Source of the DNA: a virus
Virus record (IMG/VR): IMGVR_UViG_3300020392_000035
Span: 1-36,071 of that record
Direction: 5' to 3' (one strand)
Length of the DNA: 36,071 bases
In this document: one piece after another, positions 24,624 through 33,292 of the stretch
Position numbering within the stretch: position 1 is the first letter of the stretch
Layout of the letters: the number at the start of each line of letters is the position of its first letter
Notes under the pieces: model-generated
The model's database searches: none
Told to the model about the DNA's origin: nothing
What the model saw: the letters and a program-made list of their open reading frames with translations, nothing else
Translations under genes and position numbers: made by a program

Positions 24624-26561
24624 TTATCTTAAAATATCTACTTCAAATACATAGTTAACTGGATCGATACAAACCAGCTCAATGTAAGGTTTATTAGTTA
24701 AAAGTTGAGACGGATCTATGTCTGCAATTGCTTGATAGCCGCCAGCTTGGTTAGTCCAAACTTTAATGTTATTGCCAGACACGTCAATAGTATCAATTGC
24801 AATCTTGAATACTTGACCAATCTTCCATCCTCTAGTAGAATCGTCAATGTATATATTTAGACTGCTATTAAGTGGGTCTGAACTCAGTAGGTTTATTAAG
24901 CTAAATCTATTTGTGTAATCATTTAGTTTAGCCCATACTCCATATTGGTTTGACTGTGTATTATCAAACTGTGCAGATGGAGTTATCTGACCTGTTGTAA
25001 TTTTTGAAGCTATATCCCACTTGTAAATATCAGATACTGCATAACCATCAACCTCATTGTTGATTTTAATTTTATCAGCAACTGATTTATCTACAGTAGT
25101 ACCTCTACCTGCAAAGATTACATCTGTATTATATTGTAACTCAACTGGAATTGTACCATCTACCAATTGGTTAATCTTATTATGTGCATTGTTAATTAGG
25201 TTTAACAGTGCATTTGAATCTTGTAGTTGTAGTGATGAAGCTGTAAAGTCATCTTCTAGTTCTTTTATTCTAGTCTCTAAAGCAGTAGCTTTCGCAGTAC
25301 CTAAGACTAGGTTTTCAATAGCATCTAATCTATCTACAACTTTACTATATCTGTTATTAGCTTGTAATAAAAGATCTGTAGCATTCTCTAACGCAGTAGT
25401 TGTGTCCATGAATAAGTCCATTGAGAAAGTAGTAAAGTCATTAATACTTGTCTCGACACCTACATTATCTAGAGATGAATTAAATTTAAGATTCAGTTTT
25501 AAAGAGAACGCATTACCATTTAAACCAGTAACTTCATTAGGTTTAAATTTAATTTGTTCATGAATTTTTGTACCTGGACCGAAGGCATCTGCAATATCAT
25601 CTAAGATTAAGATACCATATAGGTTGGTTGCTCTGTTTGCTGGTACAGAAGAGCTATATAAATCGTAATAAACTAAAACGGCATTAAATCTGAACTGTTG
25701 TCCAGTTTTTGCATAATCCAATAATGTTTGAACATCTGGATTGTTTTGAATAGCCACATAAGAGGCTGTATCGAAATCAATTTGTACCGAGTTTGTAGAA
25801 TTCGTTTGAATATCATAGAAAGGACCTGAGCCCAATGTATAATTATCTACTACTGGTAATAAATTGATATTTGGATCTGGATGTGATTGACCTTCTCTAC
25901 CCTCTACATTTTGTGCATTTACATCCGTAGGGTAAGCTTTAGTTGCAGATGTGTTATAGTCTGTTGGCTTAAACAGCACCTGAGGTGTGAAACCTACCGC
26001 TGTTGGCACGTTAATATAGACTTCATGGTAAGTATTGCCTTGATACGCTACGTCGTTCTCAGCGTCAATACTACCTAAATACTTGACTACAGGGTCGTAG
26101 TTCGCTCCGCCTAAGATTGCACTATTGTTCTCAGCGTAAGCACCATTTGTACTCTCATTAGAATCTGTCGCTCTAAAATCAATTGCTCCTAATGAAGATA
26201 ACCACTTAAAGAAAATCTTCTCTGCATCTGATTGCAGTAAGATTGGGTCATAGTCATCATCCTTCAGAAGAATCTCTTCTAAATTCAGAGCATAGTTTTG
26301 AAATGTTTGTGCGAAGTCCACATTAGGTTGACCTGCAACATACGCCTGCCCTGAAGGCTGCTTTAAGTTCAGCTCAAAGTCGATAGTATTAGAGTTGTTT
26401 ACAGACTGCGTGAAATCAGGTAAGTCTAGTAAAGCGAATTTACTAAACTCAAAATTGATGTCAGCACTGTTAAACGCTCTAGTAATATCTCTCGCTGCTG
26501 AAGCGAAAGCGTACATCGTGCCACCTTGTGGTTGTGGTATTCTTACTAATGGAGTTGCCAT
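24624..26561 (-). CDS. Baseplate/tail structural protein (645 aa), possibly at the gp8 position
   Basis: The 645-residue protein begins MATPLVRIPQPQGGTMYAFA. The first 370 residues are beta-rich and contain RFNAVLVYYDLYSS and ATNLYGILILDDIADAFG, then KFKPNEVTGLNGNAFSLKL. A helical segment with heptad character follows (about 400-470, RLDAIENLVLGTAKATALETR), then a C-terminal beta domain ending INYVFEVDILR-like sequence (PVNYVFEVDILR). No enzymatic motif is visible. Its place after gp6 and the gp7-position gene suggests a baseplate wedge component, and in T4 the next gene would be gene 8, but the sequence similarity to T4 gp8 is not clear to me. It starts 25 nt after the short fibre-like gene and has no Shine-Dalgarno site. 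Confidence 0.65.
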   Translation of the reverse strand: MATPLVRIPQPQGGTMYAFASAARDITRAFNSADINFEFSKFALLDLPDFTQSVNNSNTIDFELNLKQPSGQAYVAGQPNVDFAQTFQNYALNLEEILLKDDDYDPILLQSDAEKIFFKWLSSLGAIDFRATDSNESTNGAYAENNSAILGGANYDPVVKYLGSIDAENDVAYQGNTYHEVYINVPTAVGFTPQVLFKPTDYNTSATKAYPTDVNAQNVEGREGQSHPDPNINLLPVVDNYTLGSGPFYDIQTNSTNSVQIDFDTASYVAIQNNPDVQTLLDYAKTGQQFRFNAVLVYYDLYSSSVPANRATNLYGILILDDIADAFGPGTKIHEQIKFKPNEVTGLNGNAFSLKLNLKFNSSLDNVGVETSINDFTTFSMDLFMDTTTALENATDLLLQANNRYSKVVDRLDAIENLVLGTAKATALETRIKELEDDFTASSLQLQDSNALLNLINNAHNKINQLVDGTIPVELQYNTDVIFAGRGTTVDKSVADKIKINNEVDGYAVSDIYKWDIASKITTGQITPSAQFDNTQSNQYGVWAKLNDYTNRFSLINLLSSDPLNSSLNIYIDDSTRGWKIGQVFKIAIDTIDVSGNNIKVWTNQAGGYQAIADIDPSQLLTNKPYIELVCIDPVNYVFEVDILR

Positions 26562-26586
26562 CTACAGTTTCGGTTTAATTTAATTA

Positions 26587-27144
26587 TTATGATATTGTAG
26601 TAGCGTAAGCGCTAATTACATACCAAGTGTTCTCAAAGCATCTTAATGTTACAGTTGAGTTTAGTCCGTCTAAAGAAATAGAAGTTGCACCAAGCGTACC
26701 TGTTACGGCAGCTGCGGCAGCAGATCTATTAATTAAAGTTACTTCTTGTCCGTCACTTGCGTTTGGAAGTGTGAACGCTCCATCGATAAAGTAAGTACCT
26801 TTATCAATAGAAGTAGGAGTTAATTGAACTCCTGTTGCTGGAGCTGCAGCTGTACCAATTACACCTGATTTGATGATTTTACCACCAAAGCTTACAGATG
26901 ATGTAAAGTTAGCAGCAGTACCAATCGAAGCACCTGAAGAACTAACCGATAGTAAAGTTGTTCCGTCAACAACGTTGATAGCCTGTGCAGTAGCATTAGT
27001 TAAACCACTTAATACCGCAGTAGTAGGGTTTAACAATGCAGTTACAGAAGCTAACTCGTCGTTTAACAACTCAAAGTTACTATTGATAACTGGTCTAGAA
27101 GATGATACCGAGTCTGTACCTAAAATTTCAGTAATGTTTGCCAT
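26587..27144 (-). CDS. Short fibre-like protein (185 aa)
   Basis: The 185-residue protein begins with a module, NITEILGTDSVSS ... INSNFELLND, closely parallel to the start of the collagen-like protein (NIQEILHPSDSDA ... INYNFDQIV). A low-complexity Ala/Thr/Ser/Val-rich beta section follows. It ends with a compact domain containing ASDGQEVTLINRS and RCFENTWYVISAY, a pattern common at the ends of phage fibre and head-decoration proteins. I infer a small trimeric spike or fibre attached to the baseplate through the shared N-terminal module. It sits 7 nt after the 934-residue gene. A weaker promoter-like sequence (GATATATACT) occurs 129 nt upstream inside that gene. Confidence 0.65.
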   Translation of the reverse strand: MANITEILGTDSVSSSRPVINSNFELLNDELASVTALLNPTTAVLSGLTNATAQAINVVDGTTLLSVSSSGASIGTAANFTSSVSFGGKIIKSGVIGTAAAPATGVQLTPTSIDKGTYFIDGAFTLPNASDGQEVTLINRSAAAAAVTGTLGATSISLDGLNSTVTLRCFENTWYVISAYATTIS

Positions 27145-27151
27145 TTTTCGT

Positions 27152-29956
27152 TTATTTTACTTTTAACATGTTGCGTTTTACAACGTTCTTATTGCCATAC
27201 GTGTCTTCCGCTTCCAGTTGAATCGAGTAGTCACCCGGTTCCTGAAAAATGTACGTGAGCCACATATTATTATAGTATATATCATTGATTTCTGGGTTAG
27301 TTATATTCGTGATAGTCCATTTTGGTTTTCTCGCGCCCGGAAATTTAGAAATATCTGTTGATATGGTTAAATGAGTAGACCTTTCTACTTCAGCATAGTC
27401 ACTAAATACTTTTACATTATCCCAAGTTGGATTGTAATGTACTACATGAACTTCTCCACTGACATTAGATATTGCAGGGTTTGCAGCAGTAATAGTCGCG
27501 GTTTCAAAATCATATACTTTTGAATACTCTTGACCTACAGCAAGTATAAATTGAAATTGATCTAAGCCACCAGCATCTTCTGTATCTCCATCATTATCTC
27601 CATCTTTAAAAATAGGATTATAGTTAAATTTAGAAATAACAGGATCTGTACTTGCTTCTAATTCATTTGCAATAGTTTCCCAACCAGTTATATGTGTTGC
27701 ATTGTTTGGAGTTGCAGAAGTAATCGTATGAGTACCTGTACTAATTACATTAGTTACTGGATCTCTATGTGTGATTACTAATTTATCTCCTTGTTCAATC
27801 CAATTTATCTTGAACGATGCAGTTAAATCTGGTCCTACTCTCATATTATCCCACCAATTGTGCTCAGTGTCTTTCCATCTAAATGAGCATTCACCCCATT
27901 GATATGGTCCTGTTGACTCTGAGTAGCCTGTATCTGAGTAAATATCCATAAATCTTTTTACAGTTGAGAATCTTACACCCTGTTCTATACCTTTAGGGTA
28001 ATTAGCTCTATCTAAACTCAAATAAAAGGTTGCGATTGTATCTTCTACTTTCTGTGTATTGTCTTGTGGGAAATGCCAATAACCACCTGATTTATCCCAG
28101 TCTAAGAATTTAGAGTTCCATGTTGCCACGTTGCCTCTTGTATCTCTTTCTAAAGATTTGTAGATACCATACAATTCTAATTCTTTCAACTTAACATCAA
28201 ACATATCTTTCTCTTTATAGTAAGACATGTGTCCGAATAAGTCATACATTCTCATTTCTACCGTGTAGCTTCCAACGTATGGTAAAGTAATTGGTAATCT
28301 TCTATAGCCATCAATAACATTACCATTAGCATCTAAGTAATCTACAGGTCCTCTGTATTCTTGGTGGAAATCATTTGGTCCATCAATAATCCATTCAATT
28401 TCATATACCCATCTTTTATACCAATTGTTCCAAGTTACTTGTAAATTCTGATTTGCATCAACTGCATCATCCCATACAAAAACAGCCTCATCCCAAATAT
28501 CATCCCAAGACTCACCAGAATCTAAAATAACAGGACATCCGATTGGAATGTTTCTCTGGCCGAAGTTTTGATTGTAAGACTCCATTGCTCTATCATGGTA
28601 AGTTTCATAGAATGTCTCATAGATAGCTTTTAATTCTGTTCTTTGTGCATCAGTATAACTACCCTCGTTACCAATACCTGAAGTTAAGAATGGAACATAG
28701 CTATTAGTTAAGTCATTCTGGTCTAATACAGATTTTAAAACCATTGAAGTATCTTCAATGAATAAATCTCTGTCATTAGGAAATACATTAAACTTAACTC
28801 TATGTCCTTCACTAAAGAAACTAATTGGGTTTTGAATCTTCCAGATATTTACGTTCTTGTTAGTGAAATAGTCGCCTTCCCCTGTGATGTCTACGATTTT
28901 TGCTTCGAGGGGTAAAAAATCTCTTTGTAATCTATTCTTTAAACCGTATAATTTGATTAGGACTTCTTCTGGAGTATAATCAAACACTTCATCTACTTGT
29001 GCAAAATCAAATGCATCGAATTTACCATTAGGCTCATTTAATCTGTAGACTAAAGAGAATCTACTGGTTTTCTTCTGAGTATTAGAAGGTAACTTGAATT
29101 TAAGTTTCTTTCTAGTCATCTCACCTCTTACAGATGAGTTAGGTACTGGGATTGCATGTAGCTTACCGAAAGTCTTCGAGTCTTTATCTACATTAATCCA
29201 ATACTCTTTAAGTGTAATTTTATCATAGCCAAAGAAGTCGATTGCATTTAGGATAGCCTTATATGTACCGACAAAAGGCTTAATGTTATTCATCTCTAAT
29301 AAGAGTTCTCTTCTCTTTTGATTTAAGAGTTGATAGTCAGGATGCATCTCTGAAATGTCATGTGACTTGAATATCATAAAGTCCTCTTCCTCTAGCGAGT
29401 TACCTAAGTTGGCTAATAGAACTTTTAGTCTTTCATCTTCTGCTTCAACCTCACCGTAGAATTCAATTCTTGCTACTATATCTGTGTCCGCCTTAACTAA
29501 TAGAACTCTCTTATGAATACCTGCACTATCAGATGAGATAGCTACATTAACTTGCAGCGCGACATTCTCATGTGCATTAATAGTCTTAAAGTAGTTAGCG
29601 TCCTGTGAGATAATTGTATTCCAGTCTGCTAAGTCTTTCTCTTGAGTACTAAATTCTTTCACATAGGCTTTACCACCATCCATTCTCATACCATACATAA
29701 TTACATCCTTTGACTGATCTAGCTCTAGAGCTTCCCATTCAAATGTAAATTTAGTAATTAAGTTATCTGGTGAGATAGGTTTATTAATTACAGTAGCACC
29801 ATTGTGTAGACATTCTTCTAGAATAAAAAGATTAACAGTCTCATATAGACCAGTAGATACCTCAGGCATAAAGACTTTACCAGTCCAAATGCCATCCACT
29901 TGAACCAGCTGTATCTCTGAGATAGTACCATTAAAAAATCTTAAATTATTCCACAT
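27152..29956 (-). CDS. Large baseplate wedge protein at the gp7 position (934 aa)
   Basis: The 934-residue protein comes two genes after gp6, close to where T4 has gene 7 (gp7, 1032 residues). The N-terminus reads MWNNLRFFNGTISEIQLVQV. PKD/Ig-like beta-sandwich segments are visible around residues 520-600 (PYVGSYTVEMRMYDLFGHMS) and at the very C-terminus (EPGDYSIQLEAEDTYGNKN). The middle is Trp-rich (SFRWKDTEHNWWDNM). There are no catalytic motifs. By position and size it is probably the large wedge component linking the gp6 ring to the baseplate periphery. Similarity to T4 gp7 itself is not evident by eye. It starts 2 nt after the 91-residue gene ends. Confidence 0.7.
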   Translation of the reverse strand: MWNNLRFFNGTISEIQLVQVDGIWTGKVFMPEVSTGLYETVNLFILEECLHNGATVINKPISPDNLITKFTFEWEALELDQSKDVIMYGMRMDGGKAYVKEFSTQEKDLADWNTIISQDANYFKTINAHENVALQVNVAISSDSAGIHKRVLLVKADTDIVARIEFYGEVEAEDERLKVLLANLGNSLEEEDFMIFKSHDISEMHPDYQLLNQKRRELLLEMNNIKPFVGTYKAILNAIDFFGYDKITLKEYWINVDKDSKTFGKLHAIPVPNSSVRGEMTRKKLKFKLPSNTQKKTSRFSLVYRLNEPNGKFDAFDFAQVDEVFDYTPEEVLIKLYGLKNRLQRDFLPLEAKIVDITGEGDYFTNKNVNIWKIQNPISFFSEGHRVKFNVFPNDRDLFIEDTSMVLKSVLDQNDLTNSYVPFLTSGIGNEGSYTDAQRTELKAIYETFYETYHDRAMESYNQNFGQRNIPIGCPVILDSGESWDDIWDEAVFVWDDAVDANQNLQVTWNNWYKRWVYEIEWIIDGPNDFHQEYRGPVDYLDANGNVIDGYRRLPITLPYVGSYTVEMRMYDLFGHMSYYKEKDMFDVKLKELELYGIYKSLERDTRGNVATWNSKFLDWDKSGGYWHFPQDNTQKVEDTIATFYLSLDRANYPKGIEQGVRFSTVKRFMDIYSDTGYSESTGPYQWGECSFRWKDTEHNWWDNMRVGPDLTASFKINWIEQGDKLVITHRDPVTNVISTGTHTITSATPNNATHITGWETIANELEASTDPVISKFNYNPIFKDGDNDGDTEDAGGLDQFQFILAVGQEYSKVYDFETATITAANPAISNVSGEVHVVHYNPTWDNVKVFSDYAEVERSTHLTISTDISKFPGARKPKWTITNITNPEINDIYYNNMWLTYIFQEPGDYSIQLEAEDTYGNKNVVKRNMLKVK

Positions 29957-29958
29957 AA

Positions 29959-30234
29959 TTATCTAGTTGTATCGTCGTCTTTTTGTACTGTAAAGTTTGT
30001 AAAGTTTCTTAGAAATCTAACATTATCTAAAATACTTACAATATAGTCATTTATGAATAAGAGAAATTCTCTCATCGTTTGATTTCTTTGTATGTGATTT
30101 GAAAGCTGTTTACCGATTAAACCTCTATTACCAGACTTATAGTCATACTTAGTATTCTTAAGGTCATCTCTTCTGTGCTTAGCTATCTTATATAGCCTTT
30201 TACGCTTGTAAACTAATAGATCTTTAAATAACAT
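29959..30234 (-). CDS. Small basic protein between gp6 and gp7-position genes (91 aa)
   Basis: This 91-residue, Lys/Arg-rich protein (MLFKDLLVYKRKRLYKIAKH at the start) has a basic N-terminal half. A hydrophobic helix follows (MREFLLFINDYIVSILDNV), and then an NFTNFTVQKDDDTTR tail. I do not recognise it. Its ATG overlaps the last base of the gp6 stop codon, and its stop lies 2 nt before the next ATG, so it is translated as part of the baseplate operon. A small wedge-associated or assembly protein is the natural inference. The hydrophobic stretch is interrupted by charged residues and is unlikely to be a membrane segment. Confidence 0.65.
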   Translation of the reverse strand: MLFKDLLVYKRKRLYKIAKHRRDDLKNTKYDYKSGNRGLIGKQLSNHIQRNQTMREFLLFINDYIVSILDNVRFLRNFTNFTVQKDDDTTR

Positions 30235-32063
30235 TATTTCAAGGCTTTTCTATTTCCAGCCTGTACTCTAGTGTATATTGTTCTAGGTACCGGCGTTTCA
30301 TCAAAATTCACACTAAGCGCAGCTTCAGCATTTATCTTAGCATCATCTAGAATTTCATCACCATCTCGATCTTGCCATCCGCCTCTAAAGACAGCGACTT
30401 CTTCTTTCTCCATGATAATGTCTCCCCATTGATCTAAGCCTGCAACTGTATATGGAATGAATGTCGTCTCATCGACGTCTACGGTCTTAACTTCTTCCAC
30501 TTGCTTAAAGAAAATATATTTTTGTTTGCCGTTACCAATATCTTCTAATAGTACAGGTTCTTGAGGTACAACCGAAACAGTCTTAGACTCATAGTAACCT
30601 AATCGTCTAGCAGTCTCTTCTGTTTCTGAGATAAACCTCACGTTCACTGCATCAATGCCTTCAATTTCTTCTAAAATGTATACAATATCAGACTTAGGCA
30701 GTTTGTCTCTTCTTGTTACATTTAATAAATAGTCGCTAACTCTAGCTCTTACCTCTGAGAATATCTCTTGCTTTGTATAACCTTCAAAATATCTGATGTT
30801 AATATCCATACTGTATTTTCTAATCTGAGGTCTCACAAAGACAACTTCAGTGGTAACCATTTGTTGGCCACTATCTTGAATTACTTGTGACATCTTGTCA
30901 TATTCATTTTGGTCAAAGAACATCTCGTTCTGTGGAATCGAGAAGTAATCTTGACTTGCTAATAACTTTCTTTTCACATCTGGTACAGCAAAGATATAGA
31001 TAACATTATCATCATCTAAATACTCATCCGATGTGGTATTGTAGGCATCCACATACGAGAACATTCCATATCTTGATAGGAAATACTCGTAGTTATCTGG
31101 TGTCGCTAGAACAAAAGATTTGGACGTTAGTGGCGCCATTAATTTTGTAAACTCTGGGTTCTCTTTATCTGCTCCCATTTTAGGTGATGAAGTAATAGTC
31201 AATTCTAAATACTCATTCAAATCAAATTCATCTCCATTTGAATCAGTACCCTCTGCTTGCCATTGGAATACTAGGTCTTGTCCATCTGCTAAATTACCTA
31301 AAGCACCTGAATGTTTTACATATTCAACTTGAATATCACTTCCAGCTACTGGGATAGCTCCGAAATTACCAGTACCAAAGTAAACGTCTAGTCCACCTGC
31401 AATACCAGTCTTAAGTATAAACCCTTTCTCATTATTTAATAAGTCATACATGGACTCATGTTTAGTCCACTTCTCACCGTTAACAGAAACTGAAACCATT
31501 GAATGGTCAGTTAATTTATTTACTTTTACATTGTATGCCTGCATAGGTTCACCTGTTCCAGTAAAAGTCTGTTGTTCAAATTCACCCTGTACCATTGCAG
31601 TTTTAACTTTAGACTTACTAGACTTCTCTAATCTATATCTGTCGGAAGGAGTTAGTAAAGTATATTTTAATCCGTTTTGCTCACATTGCAGTTGAGCTCT
31701 ACCATCAATGTTTAAACCAGTACCTGCAATCTTACCAAGGTCTGCACCAACTTTCCATCTGAATTCAATCTCACCTGTTGCAGCAAAACCTCTTGTTGCA
31801 TCATGTCCAGTTAATCTTGATAAACCATAAATAGATTCTGGTTGTTGTGCAGTATAAATGTTTTGTTCTACTAGAGAGTCTTCTACATAGAACATAATTA
31901 ACTCACCAAGCTCTGACATTACATTTACTATCTGTGCAAATGGTGATGCTTCAGTAAACAAAGTATTAGCACGTTTGTATACTCTTGAAATATACGTACG
32001 TGCATCCGCCTTGATTTGCTCGGCGTTTGTTCTTAGTGTACTTAAAAATTTTAGTTCTGCCAT
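30234..32063 (-). CDS. Baseplate wedge protein gp6
   Basis: The 609-residue protein (T4 gp6 is 660) has the layout of the gp6 / baseplate J family. The helical N-terminus contains TEASPFAQIVNVMSELGELI and EDSLVEQNIYTAQQPESIYG, then LSRLTGHDATRGFAATGEIEF. The C-terminal part has YSMDINIRYFEGYTKQEI followed by RRDKLPKSDIVYILEEIEGI, the strand-helix pattern that forms the dimer contacts in the gp6 ring. gp6 holds the inner baseplate wedges together and drives the conformational switch on adsorption. It lies 7 nt after gp25, its direct partner in the wedge core. The leader (GATAAATAAATA) has no Shine-Dalgarno site. Confidence 0.88.
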   Translation of the reverse strand: MAELKFLSTLRTNAEQIKADARTYISRVYKRANTLFTEASPFAQIVNVMSELGELIMFYVEDSLVEQNIYTAQQPESIYGLSRLTGHDATRGFAATGEIEFRWKVGADLGKIAGTGLNIDGRAQLQCEQNGLKYTLLTPSDRYRLEKSSKSKVKTAMVQGEFEQQTFTGTGEPMQAYNVKVNKLTDHSMVSVSVNGEKWTKHESMYDLLNNEKGFILKTGIAGGLDVYFGTGNFGAIPVAGSDIQVEYVKHSGALGNLADGQDLVFQWQAEGTDSNGDEFDLNEYLELTITSSPKMGADKENPEFTKLMAPLTSKSFVLATPDNYEYFLSRYGMFSYVDAYNTTSDEYLDDDNVIYIFAVPDVKRKLLASQDYFSIPQNEMFFDQNEYDKMSQVIQDSGQQMVTTEVVFVRPQIRKYSMDINIRYFEGYTKQEIFSEVRARVSDYLLNVTRRDKLPKSDIVYILEEIEGIDAVNVRFISETEETARRLGYYESKTVSVVPQEPVLLEDIGNGKQKYIFFKQVEEVKTVDVDETTFIPYTVAGLDQWGDIIMEKEEVAVFRGGWQDRDGDEILDDAKINAEAALSVNFDETPVPRTIYTRVQAGNRKALK

Positions 32064-32070
32064 TATTTAT

Positions 32071-32427
32071 TTATCTTAGATTTACTTGGATTATATACTC
32101 ATTGTTAACTGTAATATCAACGTAACAAATATCTCTTACTTCACCTTTAAAAAACTTAACATCAACCTCGGTTGAATACTTTTGAGCTAAAGGTACATAA
32201 TTCATTAATTGACTTTCAATTTCATTTCTAATTTGGAACTCGCTTTGATTTAAACTGTATACCAAATCTTCTAAGTTACATCCAAAATTAGGTTCGCCTA
32301 ATACATCTCTCTTTCTAGTGAACAGTGTAGTTTCGATTTGAGTTAATAATTGCTCAATCTCACCAGTACTCTGAACTCTTTTAGTCTGATAGTTAGGGTC
32401 GCCTATGTGTTTAATGTAAAATTCCAT
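32071..32427 (-). CDS. Baseplate wedge protein gp25 (GPW/gp25 family)
   Basis: The 118-residue protein (T4 gp25 is 132) has the family core. After a short N-terminal strand and helix comes TLFTRKRDVLGEPNFGCNLEDLVY, in which L-x-x-x-G-E-P-x-F-G-C-x-L is the signature loop of gp25-like lysozyme-fold baseplate proteins. These proteins are structurally lysozyme-like but not enzymes. The C-terminal VDVKFFKGEVRDICYVDITV strands complete the fold. gp25 forms the wedge core with gp6 and gp53 and contacts the first sheath ring. It is followed 7 nt later by gp6 and preceded 20 nt earlier by the neck gene. Confidence 0.92.
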   Translation of the reverse strand: MEFYIKHIGDPNYQTKRVQSTGEIEQLLTQIETTLFTRKRDVLGEPNFGCNLEDLVYSLNQSEFQIRNEIESQLMNYVPLAQKYSTEVDVKFFKGEVRDICYVDITVNNEYIIQVNLR

Positions 32428-32447
32428 TTATATATGTATTCTACTTT

Positions 32448-33290
32448 TTACGAGTGGAACATGTAATCTACACCCTCGTCACCTTTAATTTCTTCAATAA
32501 TCGACTCTAATTCGGTGTCTCCCATGTCTTTTATTGCGTCATAGTCAAATTCTACATTACCAGGTAATGCAAACTTGAAGATACCTAATTTGGCACCTAG
32601 GGACTGCTTAATTTTAGCAGAACAATATCTGAAGAATATCTCATCTTCATACAATGCGCAGTCAGGTAGTGTTTCATAAACATGTAAGACCACGTCATCT
32701 TTTGGCTTGTCGCCTAATATCTTTAATTCACCAGTTAATCTAGAGTAGTTATATGAGATTGGGTTCTCAAGAATCATTCTAGACATATCTGCTAGTGATT
32801 GATTAAGAACATAGTATTGTAGTTCTTCTGCAGCTTCAGCACTACCAGCTCCTTCATACATACCTCTAAATAACATCTTCTCTAAAGCGAAATCACCTCC
32901 ACTTTGAAATCTAACATCTAGACCACCACCAGTCGATTGAAAACCAGAACCAGTGTCATATACACCGAATACTGAGAAGACTGAACCTGAACCATCTACG
33001 GCTGCATTGGGTAGGTTTAAAGATCTGTGATTTGTAAAATATGCTGAATCAAATACTGAAGTAGGAACAACAAAATAGTTCTCTCTTACAGCATCTTCAT
33101 AGTTTTTATAGAACCATTTTTTAGCTCTTTTAACTATGTTTAAAATTTCTCTTTGAGGCAGGTTAACAGGAACCATACAAGCACCAGTTAAGTCGTCTCC
33201 TAACTCTTGTAAGAATGCATTGAGGCAAGTTGCCCCAAAATCTCTCTCGGTACTTAAATCGTTTAGATTACCTTGTCTTATTTCACTCAT
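32448..33290 (-). CDS. Neck protein, T4 gp13-like
   Basis: The 280-residue protein matches the pattern of phage neck/head-completion proteins of the gp13 type. An N-terminal helix REILNIVKRAKKWFYKNYED is followed by a strand with YFVVP. A Gly/Ser-rich middle comes next, then SRLTGELKILGDKPKDDVVLHVYETLP, and a C-terminal helix (EIFFRYCSAKIKQSLGAKLG) ending in an acidic helical tail. T4 gp13 (309 residues) has the corresponding region [21 protein letters not shown] followed by a WVKDYATALAKELNG helix. Such proteins seal the filled head and connect it to the tail. It lies between the amidoligase-like gene and gp25. Identity is low, so the assignment is moderate. Confidence 0.62.
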   Translation of the reverse strand: MSEIRQGNLNDLSTERDFGATCLNAFLQELGDDLTGACMVPVNLPQREILNIVKRAKKWFYKNYEDAVRENYFVVPTSVFDSAYFTNHRSLNLPNAAVDGSGSVFSVFGVYDTGSGFQSTGGGLDVRFQSGGDFALEKMLFRGMYEGAGSAEAAEELQYYVLNQSLADMSRMILENPISYNYSRLTGELKILGDKPKDDVVLHVYETLPDCALYEDEIFFRYCSAKIKQSLGAKLGIFKFALPGNVEFDYDAIKDMGDTELESIIEEIKGDEGVDYMFHS

Positions 33291-33292
33291 TG

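Noticed and set aside
25057-25563. Long plus-strand open frame (168 codons) opposite the 645-residue structural gene
   Set aside because: It is antisense to a well-supported gene inside a compact operon, has a Leu/Ser-rich composition typical of a complementary frame, and has no promoter-like element or family resemblance. Similar plus-strand frames under other structural genes were dropped for the same reasons.
27274-27283. GATATATACT upstream of the short fibre-like gene as a promoter
   Set aside because: It is 129 nt from the start, inside the previous coding sequence, and mismatches the conserved end of the motif.
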